Assembly: GCA_001566295.1 (NCBI GenBank)
Contig: KQ964273.1
Location: 62,001-126,000 of the forward strand
DNA: 64,000 nt
Source of the DNA: Microdochium bolleyi
Taxonomy: Eukaryota > Ascomycota > Sordariomycetes > Xylariales > Microdochiaceae
Direction of reading: 5' to 3'
Shown here: positions 21,472 through 33,300 of the stretch, in pieces
Position numbering within the stretch: position 1 is the stretch's first letter
How the letters are laid out: every line of letters begins with the position of its first letter
Notes under the pieces: generated by a model
What the model saw: the letters and a program-made list of their open reading frames with translations, nothing else
Told to the model about the DNA's origin: nothing
Databases searched by the model: none
Position numbers and translations under genes: made by a program

Positions 21472-21590
21472 ACGTACGACCATAGGATCGAGAAAATTGA
21501 GGGTCCCGTCCGCTCCCCTGTACACAAGCTCGATACCGCCGGATCAGTAGTTGGGTCGGTGACGACCAGCGAATCCCCGGTGTTGTACGT
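21472..21590 (+). rRNA. 5S ribosomal RNA, copy 3
   Basis: A complete 119-base 5S gene, identical to copy 2. Helix I has the G3-C117 pair instead of A3-T117 of copy 1. The internal control region is intact and the 3' end runs into a five-T terminator. It is an isolated copy with an upstream TATA box. Confidence 0.95.
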
Positions 21591-23151
21591 TTTTGCCATT
21601 CTTTTCTACTTTCTTTTTGGAGTATGTTTATGTTTGGCTTACCAATATGCCGAGAAGAGAAGCCTTGGGACTGTTTGCGTGGTCGAGACCAGTTAGGCGT
21701 TATATGGCCTTTTTGCAAGAGGCAGTCGTTGCGATCGAACAGGTGGTGCCTGCTAGGTGCCCTTTTTCTCAAATCCACTTCTAAAGGCAGGGAGACCTTC
21801 TCCGATACACACGACTGGAACCTCTATCCGAGGAGACGACATGGTCATTAGAAGTTCTCGCCCATGCACTACAATCTGAATATGCTTCTGTGCCTTTGTG
21901 AGGCACTTTAGGTAACCAGCCAGTACAAATCTGTAATTGCCACTGGGATTTGAAAGCAAGTCCGGAGTTGCTTCCCCCCTGACCCAAAACACCGGGCGAG
22001 ACAGTCGAGTGGCAGCGGTGACAAGAACAGTCTGGTAATCACCGGCAAATACCAGCTGCAGGCCCAGAGTAGTGATGTAGGGAGGTTCGATCCAACAACC
22101 ATGTGCAGGGCGGGATAATGAATGTGGTTGGCTCGTCACCTTCAGGTTGGCATGTGGGCGGGCTGTTCCAGGTCCTGGTCAGAACCACATGCTCTCAACA
22201 GTATTTCCTGCGACCAGACAAACGTTGTATGCAAGGTTTTCAGCCGTCATCATCCGAATCACAAGCATCTCGCGTGCATATGTGGCAGCTCCCAAACCAG
22301 CTCTCAGTTGAGTGTGTCCTTTCGAGCGGTTTCACGTCAGATTATTACGAGCCCTTGTCTTCCCTGCCGCAACATGGGGAAAGCATTTCGTATAGCTTGC
22401 GCCATTACATGCCATGTGGACAGCATTGAATGCTATGCACGCTTGCGCCTTCACGACAAGGCTTGACCACGCCCACGACGCACCGCCGTGGGGGCGAATT
22501 CAGACACAAAGGGACACAAGGATGGCATGACTACCCGGGCACCATTTCATCCTTATGGCAAGTGCAAGCGCAAACGTCTAGGAGTCACAAGTCACTGGAC
22601 TCTGGTGGAGCGGAAAGGACCTTCGAGTCTAAAGTCATGGTATTCCCCGCGTCATTTGCTTCTGGGGTAATACTATCAAGATCCATGGCAGTGCAGATGT
22701 TGTGTAGATAATGGAAACCATAATGGAGTGAAAACCAAGTTAAGCAAGCGTGCTGTGACCAAAATGTCACGGGTATCGTCGGGTTTGCTGTCTATCCAGA
22801 ACGTGTGAATGCTAGCAGTGCAGAGAGCATCGTCGAAGAGAAGAATTGGGATGAGAGGACAAGGGCGAGGGCGAGGGCGAGGGAAGCCGGAGTGTGTTTC
22901 TCGTGTAGCGTTGGTGGTAGAGGGCTTTATATCGTGTGAAGGAAGGACGTGCGACGATCAGACGTAGGCGAGGTTCCGGGGCGGCATCCTGTTACCGCAT
23001 GCCACGCTCCTACCGCACCAAATGGACGTGACGACTCCCACGAAGAGATGTTTGAAGTCGAGCAGATCGCCAAATGAGCCACTGACATGCTCGCCTTGGG
23101 ATCCAAGTGACGAGGCCTCCAGAGCCAAGGTCGCGAGCAGCAAGCTACTGC
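21591..23151. other. 1.6 kb without a supported gene
   Basis: Only short frames without motifs. A small GGGCGA-type repeat (about 22863-22880) is present. It is mostly unremarkable intergenic sequence. Confidence 0.5.
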
Positions 23152-23844
23152 TCAAATGTAGTCGTCGGGAAGGCTAGTATGTCTGGCAGCCTGTGCCCTT
23201 TCGAGCATCTCCCACGGCAGCAGTTGTCTTTGCTGTACGGCGTGGTGGATATTGGAACTGGAGCTGCTTCCAGTGCCCCGGGAGATTGGGCTGTCGGATT
23301 GGCTGTCTTGACGTCGTCCAGCACCATGCCTCGCGAGAGACGGCACTTGCTGGTACACGTGATGCCGGTGTGTTCTCGGGAGCACAGGCTCGGCAGTCTT
23401 CGGATAGCCGTGTTCTATAGGTATGGCTACAGAGGTCATGAAGTCGAAGTAGCCCTGTGCGAAGTCCGGCGATGGTGTCGAGCTTGACGGTAGGGCTCGG
23501 GGCTGGGCTGCTGTGTCATGCGTTGGCTGAGGGATGACTAGGCGAAAGTGGCCCAGATCTGATATAGCTGGATTAGGAGAGTGAGCGAGGTCTCGGAGAG
23601 CAAGGTCCCAAGGGCGTCTCGCGGGAGTAAAAGGCCGCGCGTCGCATCTATCTGCGAAGACGCAACCATCGATCGACAAGGCGGTCTGTTGAATGTCCAT
23701 GTCGAGTTCCGCGGAAACTGGCGACAGGGCTGCTGTGCTTTGGTAGTTTTCGATGCAACAGGGTGGCGAGCAGAAGTCGCCGCCAGGGCTCGACTGCTCG
23801 CATACGAGGCAGAATGCACCCGCCCAGGAATCAGTCACATCCAT
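23152..23844 (-). CDS. Ecl1-like small zinc-binding protein (life-span regulatory factor family)
   Basis: A 230-residue protein. The ATG at 23844 is preferred because the upstream in-frame codon is only GTG. Close to the N-terminus, FCLVCEQSS followed by DFCSPPCC (Cys 12, 15, 25, 29/30) has the C-x2-C-x9-C-x3-C spacing and wording of the Ecl1/life-span-regulatory-factor domain (F/Y-C-x2-C ... YCS-x2-C). The rest is low in hydrophobic segments and rich in Ser, Pro and Arg, with SPISRGTGSSSSS near the end, as is common for fungal members. Yeast Ecl1 proteins promote stationary-phase survival; the filamentous counterparts are poorly characterised. No intron is needed. It could instead be an unrelated protein with a chance cysteine pattern. 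Confidence 0.62.
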   Translation of the reverse strand: MDVTDSWAGAFCLVCEQSSPGGDFCSPPCCIENYQSTAALSPVSAELDMDIQQTALSIDGCVFADRCDARPFTPARRPWDLALRDLAHSPNPAISDLGHFRLVIPQPTHDTAAQPRALPSSSTPSPDFAQGYFDFMTSVAIPIEHGYPKTAEPVLPRTHRHHVYQQVPSLARHGAGRRQDSQSDSPISRGTGSSSSSNIHHAVQQRQLLPWEMLERAQAARHTSLPDDYI

Positions 23845-26800
23845 TCTCACGCCGAGGCAGGATGGGCTGTGGTAGAAGAAACCGGTTCCGCAGATAGGTA
23901 GCGCTACTCATGTCGTCGAGGCAGGATCAATGTCATCAAAGGAAGTCACCGATAGATGAGATCGAGAGCCCAGAACTTTATGGGACATGCACAAATGGCT
24001 GCTGGGAATGCCAGCCAGCCAGCAGGCCACAGGGGCGAGGCAGGCAGGATGGTGGTGTGCACGGGGGCCCTACTCTTGACGCACGCCCGGCAGGGGTCGG
24101 CCGCGGAGCCGAAATACGCAGGGATATGATTGGCTCGCCCGAGAGTCGTGACGGGTGCGAAAGCAGGATATTTCATGATGCCCAAGCTTAAGTGTGGCCG
24201 CAGAGATGATGGCAAGGCAACAGCAGACATCGTGGTCCGTCATGGTCTCGGCTCTCAGCGTTGCAACGGAGGGTTCATCACTTGTGGTGACCGCCACCAC
24301 CCAGGCGTGTGTCCAGTCAACGTGTCGTGAGTTGCGGGCCCAACGCCGAACGGAGTCTCTCGCATGGGATCATTCGAGCGCCGTCCGGCTCGCACGCTAT
24401 GTTCGAGCCCAGGTGCAACACACGCGGATGCACAATTGATGGGAGTGTCCCGAAGTGTCTGCATGGCCGGCTCATTCACCCTTGACAGCCACGGTCTCCG
24501 AGGTGCACCTCGCTGGATCCTACACGCCCCGAGACCAAGCTGCGTGGTTGTAACACGGTGATGCACCCCACCTCAAAGCCTTGGCGATGATACCAAGTCA
24601 ACTGAGCGATCGTTACGATGGTTGGAGCTCCCCAGCTTTAGACATACAGGCATGGATCGGTCCGCCGACTCCATCGGGGAGGGTTCAGATTGGATCAGCG
24701 CATGTCCCCATTATCACTTGCCCTGTTCTATATGTCCCTTTCCATCGTGCATCGGATCGTCCCATCACGTGTTTTGGGAGTGGCGCGGCTTGCCGCTGCG
24801 AGATGCAGCAAGAGCCTCTGTCCAATGGGATTCATCCTGATCCTCGTAATCTGCAATCTGGCTTGGCCAGGCCACACAATGGTGACGCTGTCTTTAGTGA
24901 TAGGGCGTCAGGGGCACCCTCCCGGGGAACCAGCTTCTACGATCCATCTGCCTATCTGCCCATCTGCGCATGCAGGAGCATTTGATCCCTGTCACCAGCA
25001 CGATACCCGACATGGAAAAGCAAGGGGAAAGCGGCAATGCGCGCTCTGTGGGCCAGACTAATGCGGAAGCGCGAGATCTCGAGATCCCGAGATCTCATCA
25101 GAGTCCGATCAGTTGCACCCTTGACGTGCACGATGATATATTTATGTGCGCGCGGGCAACGCAGGGGGCTTTCATACCCACAAGTATCATGGCTCCGTTT
25201 CTCGTGCGACTCAAACCAAGTGGTCATATCGTCAGACAAGTAAAGACCTCTGTGCTCATTCTTGGGTACCCAACCAGACCAGTGCAAGCCTGCTAGATAC
25301 TCAAGAGAGGTTCAGCTAGCCTGCTTCTTCCCTGCGTCGAGTTCTGGCAAGCAAGGCACTGCGAATGGTGCTGTGCCCGGGTAGCTACCAATGTTGCAAC
25401 TCGACCAGACACGGTTGCGAGCAAAGCATACGATGAGCAGGGGGTTCCCCAAGAAAACACACATATCTCGCAGCCTCAGCACCTGGGAAAAACAGCCCGT
25501 GTCTCGGCTGCCTCCGTCTGCTCACAGAAAACCCAGCAGGACAGACGAGCGGGTCCCTTCAACGAGCGCCTGATCCGCTTGGCAAGGAAAAGAAAAGGGT
25601 CTAGCCTGCAGCGCAGGCATGTTATGGTCAGCCCTGGCGCGAGAGGTATGTCGTTCACACGTCATGATTGTCAATCGATCTGTAGTCGAAACGTGCCTCG
25701 GCAGGGGGTCACAGCACGGCCTCGGCGCAGCACATCGACGAACCACTTAAACACGCGAGCCCCTTCGGGACATTTACCGTGCCGTGCCCGCCCGCCACAC
25801 CGGTTTCGAACCCGCTCTCGATGGAAGCCAACAACACCTGGTGGCATTGGGAATTCGGGCATCCAATCGGACTCTGCAAATACCGACTCTTCCAACCTCG
25901 GTGAGGTTGTCCGTTAGTTTACTGCAGTGTCTCGGGCATGAGGGCCGGCGGCATATTCGGGCACGTCGCGTCTGTAGTCGCCTTCGTGGTCTGGCTGGGC
26001 ACTGCTCTTCAACGCTAGATAGATACTGCCGCCTATGTGGCACTCCTTCGTGGCACTCCTTGCAAGGTCCATCAGGAGTCGAGAGGGGCAAGCAACGATT
26101 ATTTGACCCCAATGTGAACAGCACGTTTCGTTACTGCCGTAGTGCGCAGAACAAGCAAGTGAGCCTGTTATGTCGCCAACGTATACTGCATTCATTATTT
26201 ATACATCAGTGCACGAGAGGTTCTGTAGTTCGTGTCACACCCATGGCGAACCTCTCACCTAAGGGACGGCCGGCAGTGCTCAAGATCCTAGGCCTGCCTT
26301 GCAGCAGGCCACAACCAGAACAAATGGGGCGCTCCTCGACACAGTCAACGCATCTTGTTTGACGGACAGCGACCACCCGCACTTTGACATTCGTCTGTCC
26401 GGCCGCGAGCTGAAAGTGATGCACAACCAAGCCACTGGGTTGCGTGTCTTACTTTGCCCTTGTAGTACAGATCCCTCCATGCCCTGGAGACATCTACTTC
26501 CGCTCTTTCCTCCAGCTCTGAAACTTTACCGCTTCATATCGCGTGCCTGTGGGTGAACTTGCCCCACTCTGTATACTCCTTGCTTTTCAAAGACAAGTTT
26601 TCATTTCTTGTTTACGTTACTGTTCAAATATGTCAGGGGAGCCATATCTTCTGGTGTGTGTTTCGTGAACCAAACGTCGACTAGACACGATCACGCGTTG
26701 TCCCCTGCCAGTACTTGCCACGGGAGCGAAGCTAAGACATGGGCTTGAGTGCCTTTCATCAAACTCTATTAAGATCCCAATGCATTTTGCGATCGTGCGA

Positions 26801-28075
26801 TCGCTTTCGTCTATGGTAATTGAGCTGACAACATTTGCGTGATACGATAGCTCAGATCAGCACATTAGCAAAACAATGCATCAGTAATTCGCACACATGG
26901 CCACAGTCCAAATTGTGCCCAGTTTGTACATTCTCAAGCCTGAGCGACAGCAATAACGGGGATATCACGATGTCTTGAGACGGTTTTCCGGTGGTCAGGA
27001 CGACGGACTCATTTTTGTAGGGAATACCACAGTCAACCTCATGCTCATTGTGGCTTTCTCGTCTGTTTAGATACCACCAGACATCATAAGTTGCTCATGG
27101 CCAAGGGTGTAACAGTTCAGACAAGGCCAGAATCGAGAAACCCCTACTCAACATACGCACATTTAGTGACAAGCATCAAGAACGCACGGCGAGCATAGCG
27201 AGCATAGAGACCGGGTTATGGGGAAGATGACAAGAATGAGAAGAAAACGAATAGTTATGTTGGAAAGTGGATGATTCGAGGATTGCGACGAGGTGGCAAC
27301 GAGAAGGGTTTACTGGCACTAGTACGAAGTCGTGGAGGCTGTACATATCGTCATCTAGCTCGAATCTTGATGAGCGCGCCCCATATGCCTTCCGGATCGA
27401 CGAGTAGGTCACCCAGAGTCTACATGGACAACCCAGCCTGCGTACCCTTACAGACCACGTGATTATGAGGAGCCCACCATGGAGGCTGTCCTGGTAGCCC
27501 AGCGCTGGAGTACTGCCCAGTCCCATGCACTGAAGGCAGGAGCTGGAATGAGTCCAGCCATATTCAAATCTCTTCTTGTTTGCTTTTCCTTCACATCACT
27601 GCACTTGGTCTCAATTATCTTTGTGGCACTTCGCCGTCGCGTTGGCTGAGCTGACGGCCCGCATGTCTGCGGAACACCGGCCTCGCTTCACCTGCACTTC
27701 ACTATGAGCCCGGGCATCCGAACAATAGCGATGAGACACAGCCAGATGCGCAAGTATTTCGTTGCTTTCCTTGATGATTTCTTGCTGCTTCAACAAAGCG
27801 GACCGACCTATGTATGTACAAATGCCCACAGCCCGAGTCGAGATGACAACATGCCCCAGCAAATTTGGGACCGTAATGTGTCTGCTCGTTTTGGAATTCC
27901 ATCATGCTCATATGGGGATATGTGATCTCCACCCGGGAAGAATACAGTGAACAACCACATTGAGAACTTCACTCAGCGCAAGACATCCCAATCGTCTTCT
28001 CGTAACGGCAGGCCCATGTCATATGAGCATGAACCACTTCCCCGAGCGCCTACTTTTGACCAGGGCTCAGTTAGA
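23845..28075. other. 4.2 kb without a supported gene
   Basis: I looked on both strands and found only short, overlapping frames. The longest (25784-26362, plus, 192 codons) overlaps two minus-strand frames and has no motif. A 9-base inverted repeat with a 6-base loop lies at 25073-25096. Base composition drifts from GC-rich to balanced toward the right. Confidence 0.45.
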
Positions 28076-28944
28076 TCAGACCGAATACTTCAGCCATCTC
28101 TCTAGCTCTGGCGTCCAGTTCCGCACCGGATCCGTAAGCGCCAGTGCGATACCATGGTTGCCATCCGGCAGTACCAGGGACTGAAAGGGTACCTTTGCCG
28201 CGGCAAGTGCATCGATAAACCACAAGGTGTTCTGGACTGGTACGACAGGGTCATTCGCTGTGTGGAAAATGAATGTTGGTGGCGTGGTCGATGTTACTCT
28301 CTTTTCTGCCGATGTCTTGATTTGGAGTTCCAGTGTAGCGTTGTTACCTATGAGGTTCCTCCGAGAACCGCCATGCGTGAATGCCGGGTCCATTGTGATG
28401 ACTGGATACGCTAGGATGCCGAAGTCTAGAGCCACTCCAGGTTCGGTGAGGGTCATGGCAGCCAGATGACCACCAGCGGAATATCCCCAGATACCGAGTT
28501 TGGACACATGACCCTCGGCCCGGATCTGTTCAACAGCGGCTAGGGCCTCCTGCTGCGGTTTAGGGTACAGAGGCACGGCAGCCGTCGATGCTGTGGAGTA
28601 ATTGAGCACCCATGCGTCGTAACCGCGAGCGTTGAGGTAGGCGGTGGTGTTCGCGCCTTCGTAGTCGAGAGACACGCCCGAATACCCACCGCCGGGGACG
28701 ACGAGAATGCCTTCACCATTTGGCTCGCTTGCGGGATGGAAGGTCAGCTGCCCAGCTGCGAGACTACTTATAGAATGGTGTCAGTGTGATGCTATTGTTT
28801 TCCGTCCGAGGCCGTTTCTGATGTCGCTACGCACGCTTGGCGCTTGATCAACGCAAGCCCTCGACTCCTCACGTCCGCAAGCGGTGATGCCGCGGCCACC
28901 GAGGGCAGCAATAGGGTTAACACGAGTGCTGCGAACTTCCTCAT
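28076..28944 (-). CDS. Secreted acetyl-esterase-like alpha/beta hydrolase, two exons
   Basis: Exons on the minus strand 28944-28835 and 28766-28076 (68-base intron, GTGCGT donor, CACTGAC branch, ATAAG acceptor) give 266 residues. Exon 1 encodes a signal peptide (MRKFAALVLTLLLPSVAAAS) and KR sites. The hydrolase core has the oxyanion stretch VVPGGGYSGVS, nucleophile S133 (GYSAGGHLAA), D209 (TANDPVVP) and H241 (DGNHGIAL). This resembles acetyl-xylan-esterase/BD-FAE-like small esterases that remove acetyl or feruloyl groups from plant polysaccharides. The substrate is inferred only. The catalytic domain ends with the frame, with no binding module. Other acceptors are possible, but this one keeps the N-terminal beta strand (AAGQLTFHPAS). 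Confidence 0.87.
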
Positions 28945-30329
28945 ACTGATCGTATGTTTCAAGAGAGGCGGGCGATTCTCATAATATTCGGTGCGGTTTT
29001 ACCAGTCTTTGCCAGCCATGGCGGCAGGCTCAGGCCGGCTCTTATACGTGACAACTGCCTTCGGCAATTCGGAATGTGCTGGCCTCCGAGGCCCTCTTCT
29101 AAACATGCAACAGCCCGGTTCGAGCACGGGAGATGACAATCTGCCGGTACGATAGCGGGGTGCAGACATATTTTACCGGCACGACGACATGCCCATTCGA
29201 AGTGGGGAATGGTGTTCGCTACGACGGCTAGCTTGCGATGATTGGAGACGATGATCAGCGGGGTATACATACTGTGACTAACCACGCGATCCCGCACGAT
29301 CAAGGTCTTGTGCGGTGAATTTACGATGCAAGCGTTTCATTGCCTACCGCCACATCTCCCGCTCCCGCTAATGGATGGCACAGTCATGGCTCCGATCGAG
29401 ATATCATAACAACACGAGCACAAGGTCTGTAACAGGGGTATTTATGCAAGCTTTGCACTAGTAACTGAAGATCAGCAACCGTAGGATGATGGTGTGGAAG
29501 CTTGTTAGGTCTAGAAATTATTCTAATAGCACGACGGGTTCTTGAGGGCGGTCTCTGCCGGTTTCCACGAATGACGATATGCTGAATAACCATGGAAGGC
29601 CTTGAACTTCCTTCTGCGCAATTCCATCTGCTCTTGCCTGTTGAGAACTGTATTTGAGCATACTTAACCTCGTGTTGTGAGGCAGCGAGCGCGCAGCGGT
29701 CTCTATTGTGTCACAACCTGTGGAAGCGACTCGAAGAGTTTGTTCGTGGTTTGAAGCAGGCTTGCCGCCCGCTCCATATTTCTTTTCTTGTTCAGAATGG
29801 ATTGACACCAAGTGCAACTTGGTCAGCTTCTGAGTTGGCTATAATGATTAACACATACCCCCATAACAGACCCGCTGGAATAGTTTCGGTGTAAGAAGAG
29901 ACTCTACTATCAAGAGGCGTCCTTTCTTCTGATAAAAACAACCGACAACATTACAGGCCGGGTAATGCCCTCGACTTAGAGCAGCGCCTTCGTCCCGCAT
30001 GCTACGCGTCCAGAATCCGTAGCGAAAGCAACGGAGCATGGGTGGGGGGCCTCAGATAGATTTATAATATTATTATCTGCTATACTAATGTTTCGCCGAC
30101 TGCACTCTCCTAGACTGAGGCACTGGGCTAAAGGCCATCCATCTTCTTAGACACGCTTTCTTTCTTTCTCCCTTTTCCTTGACAAGGTTGGTCGGTGAGG
30201 ACCAACTTCTCCACGCGTAGAGCAGTCGATGCGAATGCATTGCTTTGGCGCACTGGAGATACAGCGTGTAACTTTTGTGTCCAGGTTTCCGGCGGTTTAT
30301 TTATTACACAATAGATTCGTAGGCTCACT
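28945..30329. other. Transition zone to the AT-rich block
   Basis: No gene is supported. Composition falls from mixed to AT-rich between about 29.8 and 30.4 kb. Short frames lack motifs. Confidence 0.5.
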
Positions 30330-33300
30330 AAACCACTAAACGGTATAGCGTACTATTAATAATAATAGTAATATTTGGTGTTACAGGTAGTAGTAAGGTG
30401 TTCATGTTCAAAAGGTTAAGTAACATATGGCTTCATCTTTCTTCTAGAATGAGCTAGGGGGATTTACTTTTACTTCAGTCCATATGGAACGATTACTCTT
30501 TTGAGTTAGGATGTAAGTACTATCTATATGCCACGAATCCTGCCAATCTCGCGCACGGCTTCACATATAGACTCCTCAATCGCGTAAGCTACTTACACAG
30601 ATACCGGAAGTAAGAAATATGAAATCCTATATTCTGGTCTATATAGGGAGTGAGAAATATATTTATATAACCCATATGTGTAATTGATGTAGGATCTTAG
30701 ATCAATGTATTCGTTGCTAAAAAGGGGTAAATCGGGGTAGATATATAGAATTTGGTATTTGGAGTTATTGCTTTAAGTATAATAAATGTTCAAGTTACGC
30801 TGTTACTTTGTTCCTGCATTATTTACATAGATGATAAGCTTTTTGTAAGTAATAAATTTTGTCAAGGATAGCAAGTTCAAATACCATTGCTCTCCTCTGT
30901 ACACTCTTTCAAAATTTGCGTTTCCTTGGGTAATAATTCTCCGCTACTAGAATCATATACAGTTGTGCTCCAATTTAGGCAGATTACAAGCATAGTCAGA
31001 AGGTTGTAACATAACTCGAAAAGTTATCGTTGATTAGAACTATTACGAAATAGTACTCCAATTTCTACAGAACTAAGCTTACGTGTACTCCCACTCGGAG
31101 GGTATTTTTATACTATTTCTTGATAAAGCATACCCTTAAGTCCCATAGTACCGCTCTACCTCTCGACATATTCTCATCTATTATTATCACTCTGTTAACC
31201 CCGAGCGGCGACTTCCACTTACTGGTACTTCTCCCTCATACAGCTACCCATCCACTTCATTATCCTTAGGTATCTCTCGAGCATCGTTATCCGGCACTAT
31301 TATATCGGTAACAGCTCGGCTCAAGATAGTATTGTTACCTTCGAATCTGATAATTGTTACTATAAGGCTACTAGTAGAGAGGCAGACATAGACCGTCCAA
31401 AAGCAGCATTCTAGGGTCTCAATACTAACCGTTAGACGATATATCAAGAGCGTCCTCTTACACCACTACGTAGCCTGTATTGTTTCACTATAGGCTTGAG
31501 ACATATCTACTACATTTGAGAAAAGTGTTTCGACTTTCTTTTATTCAAGTATGGCCCGACTCATCTTTCATATTTAGCAGCGACATAGATAGAATGTGGT
31601 CGACTTATTGCAGCGTTATATAGTATTTGCATACTAGAAATGGTCTCAGAATAATGGACTATGGCTTATGATTGATAATAAGTGAAAGAATAGGATAAGT
31701 ACATCAGTAAGTAGTTGGTTCCTCCTCCTCTACTACTACCACTACTACGAAAAAGGTTAATGTAATATTACTTGAATTGACTTTCTAGCTCACTATATAT
31801 TACGAACATGTGGAATCTAGACTACACGGTATAAAGGAAATGAAATTGACTTCTATCACCCGCGCACTCAGCAGACACTGACTTGGTCTTAAAGTCAATC
31901 GTAACTAAATCATCATACCTTTGGATCTCTACTCTTTCTAAACTAACTATTCGATAGTCTTATTAATAATGGAAGTACAACTAGCCGTGGTGGTTAGTTA
32001 GTAGTGTAGGTGTAAACTATACTATGCTTGCTATTGCGCTGTTCTACTTAATGGGCAAGAATGAAAGTGATGAAGATTATCCGATGAGCTAGCAGCACTG
32101 TTTGTGGAAAACATAGAATTTTGGAAGCTCCATCCTAACAGCCGCAAATCACAAAGGCTCCAACCTGAAATAACATCTTTGAAGTCTGGAAAGCCTAATA
32201 ATGGATTGAATAAGCTATATATCTCCCACAATTACTGGAGTCCGAAATTCCAAGACCGGCCTTTAACCTACTACCTACTCGACTATTTTATTCCACGCGT
32301 ACCTAGAACCCTAATGATAAAAAAAGTATTAGGAGCGCCTCTACCTAGTAATCTTGTACGATAACGTAATTTCTAGCCGGTGTTTTATAGGTTATTGTAC
32401 CTAGTATAGTCCGGTAGAAGTGTACTGTAGGTACACAGCTACAGATAGTGATTGAAGAAGTAATGATAACACGAAAGCACCGCTTGTATATAGATCTACA
32501 GATTATGATAACTTAGAATAGACATTCAAGTCCGAGAAGTATTAGACAGTTTGCGGATTTAAATATAATCTGGCGTGTGTTCATCGATCTTGTATGCTGG
32601 AACGAGATAGAGAAAGAAAGTGGAATAGTTTCCAGAGGCGCTTTTAAGAGCTACAATCTTTCTGATAGAAGAGATTCAGTCTAGGTTTATATTATTTATT
32701 TCTGCTGAAGACGAAGCACATTTAGTCGAATACTAGTACTACCTATGCTTGCATGTTTCGTTATAGTATGGGCAGTTAGCTGGGCCGAATACTAACTTTA
32801 TACGGTTACTATGCAATTACTATTTTGATAGTACTACATAGTATAGCTTATAACCTCATCGGTCGATTACAAAGGAGATCTTACAACAAATCCTTACATT
32901 ATTGTAATATTATATAACTCGACTTTATACTAGGCTATAATTCATTCTGGTTTGACCTTAATGCTATCTAAGTGTTTTGTGATTAGTCTAGCGAGGTACT
33001 TTCCTAATGTAGTAAAATGACGTATACTGGCGTGAAACTATATAATTCCTTAGGTGAAGAAATGTGAGATCTCTTACATCGGTCGATTGACTTTGCATGC
33101 TTTTCATGTAACTCCACATAAGTACTTATATATGGTCTAGTCTGTCGCTCCCTTGCCACACGTTGTAAAAAAGACTCTTCTAATGTCGTTTAATATGTAC
33201 TGTGAGACTTGCTTTCAAATTTACAAGTATCAGTAGGTAGACGTAGCCAGGACAGGTGACCATTACTATAGAGCAAGTACAAATAATATATAGTTCAGGA

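Noticed and set aside
6093..21590. Three near-identical 119-base blocks as a transposon or LTR fragment
   Set aside because: The sequence is fungal 5S rRNA, with the conserved core, helix-I pairing and T-run terminators; there is no other shared flank.
22080..22100. Possible tRNA T-loop (GGTTCGATCC)
   Set aside because: Flanking stems do not pair and the upstream 60 bases cannot be folded into a cloverleaf.
25789..25815. Possible tRNA T-arm (GGTTTCGAACCC)
   Set aside because: The bases around the loop do not form a five-pair T stem and no acceptor or anticodon arm can be placed.
25784..26362. 192-codon plus-strand open frame
   Set aside because: No domain, overlapping frames on both strands, no promoter or intron signal.
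32104..32364. 86-codon frame in the AT-rich block as a surviving transposase piece
   Set aside because: No transposase or reverse-transcriptase motif could be recognised; its length is within chance.
32857..33088. 12-base direct repeat CATCGGTCGATT as a terminal repeat of an element
   Set aside because: Only 12 bases match, the flanks differ, and such a match is expected by chance within 8 kb.
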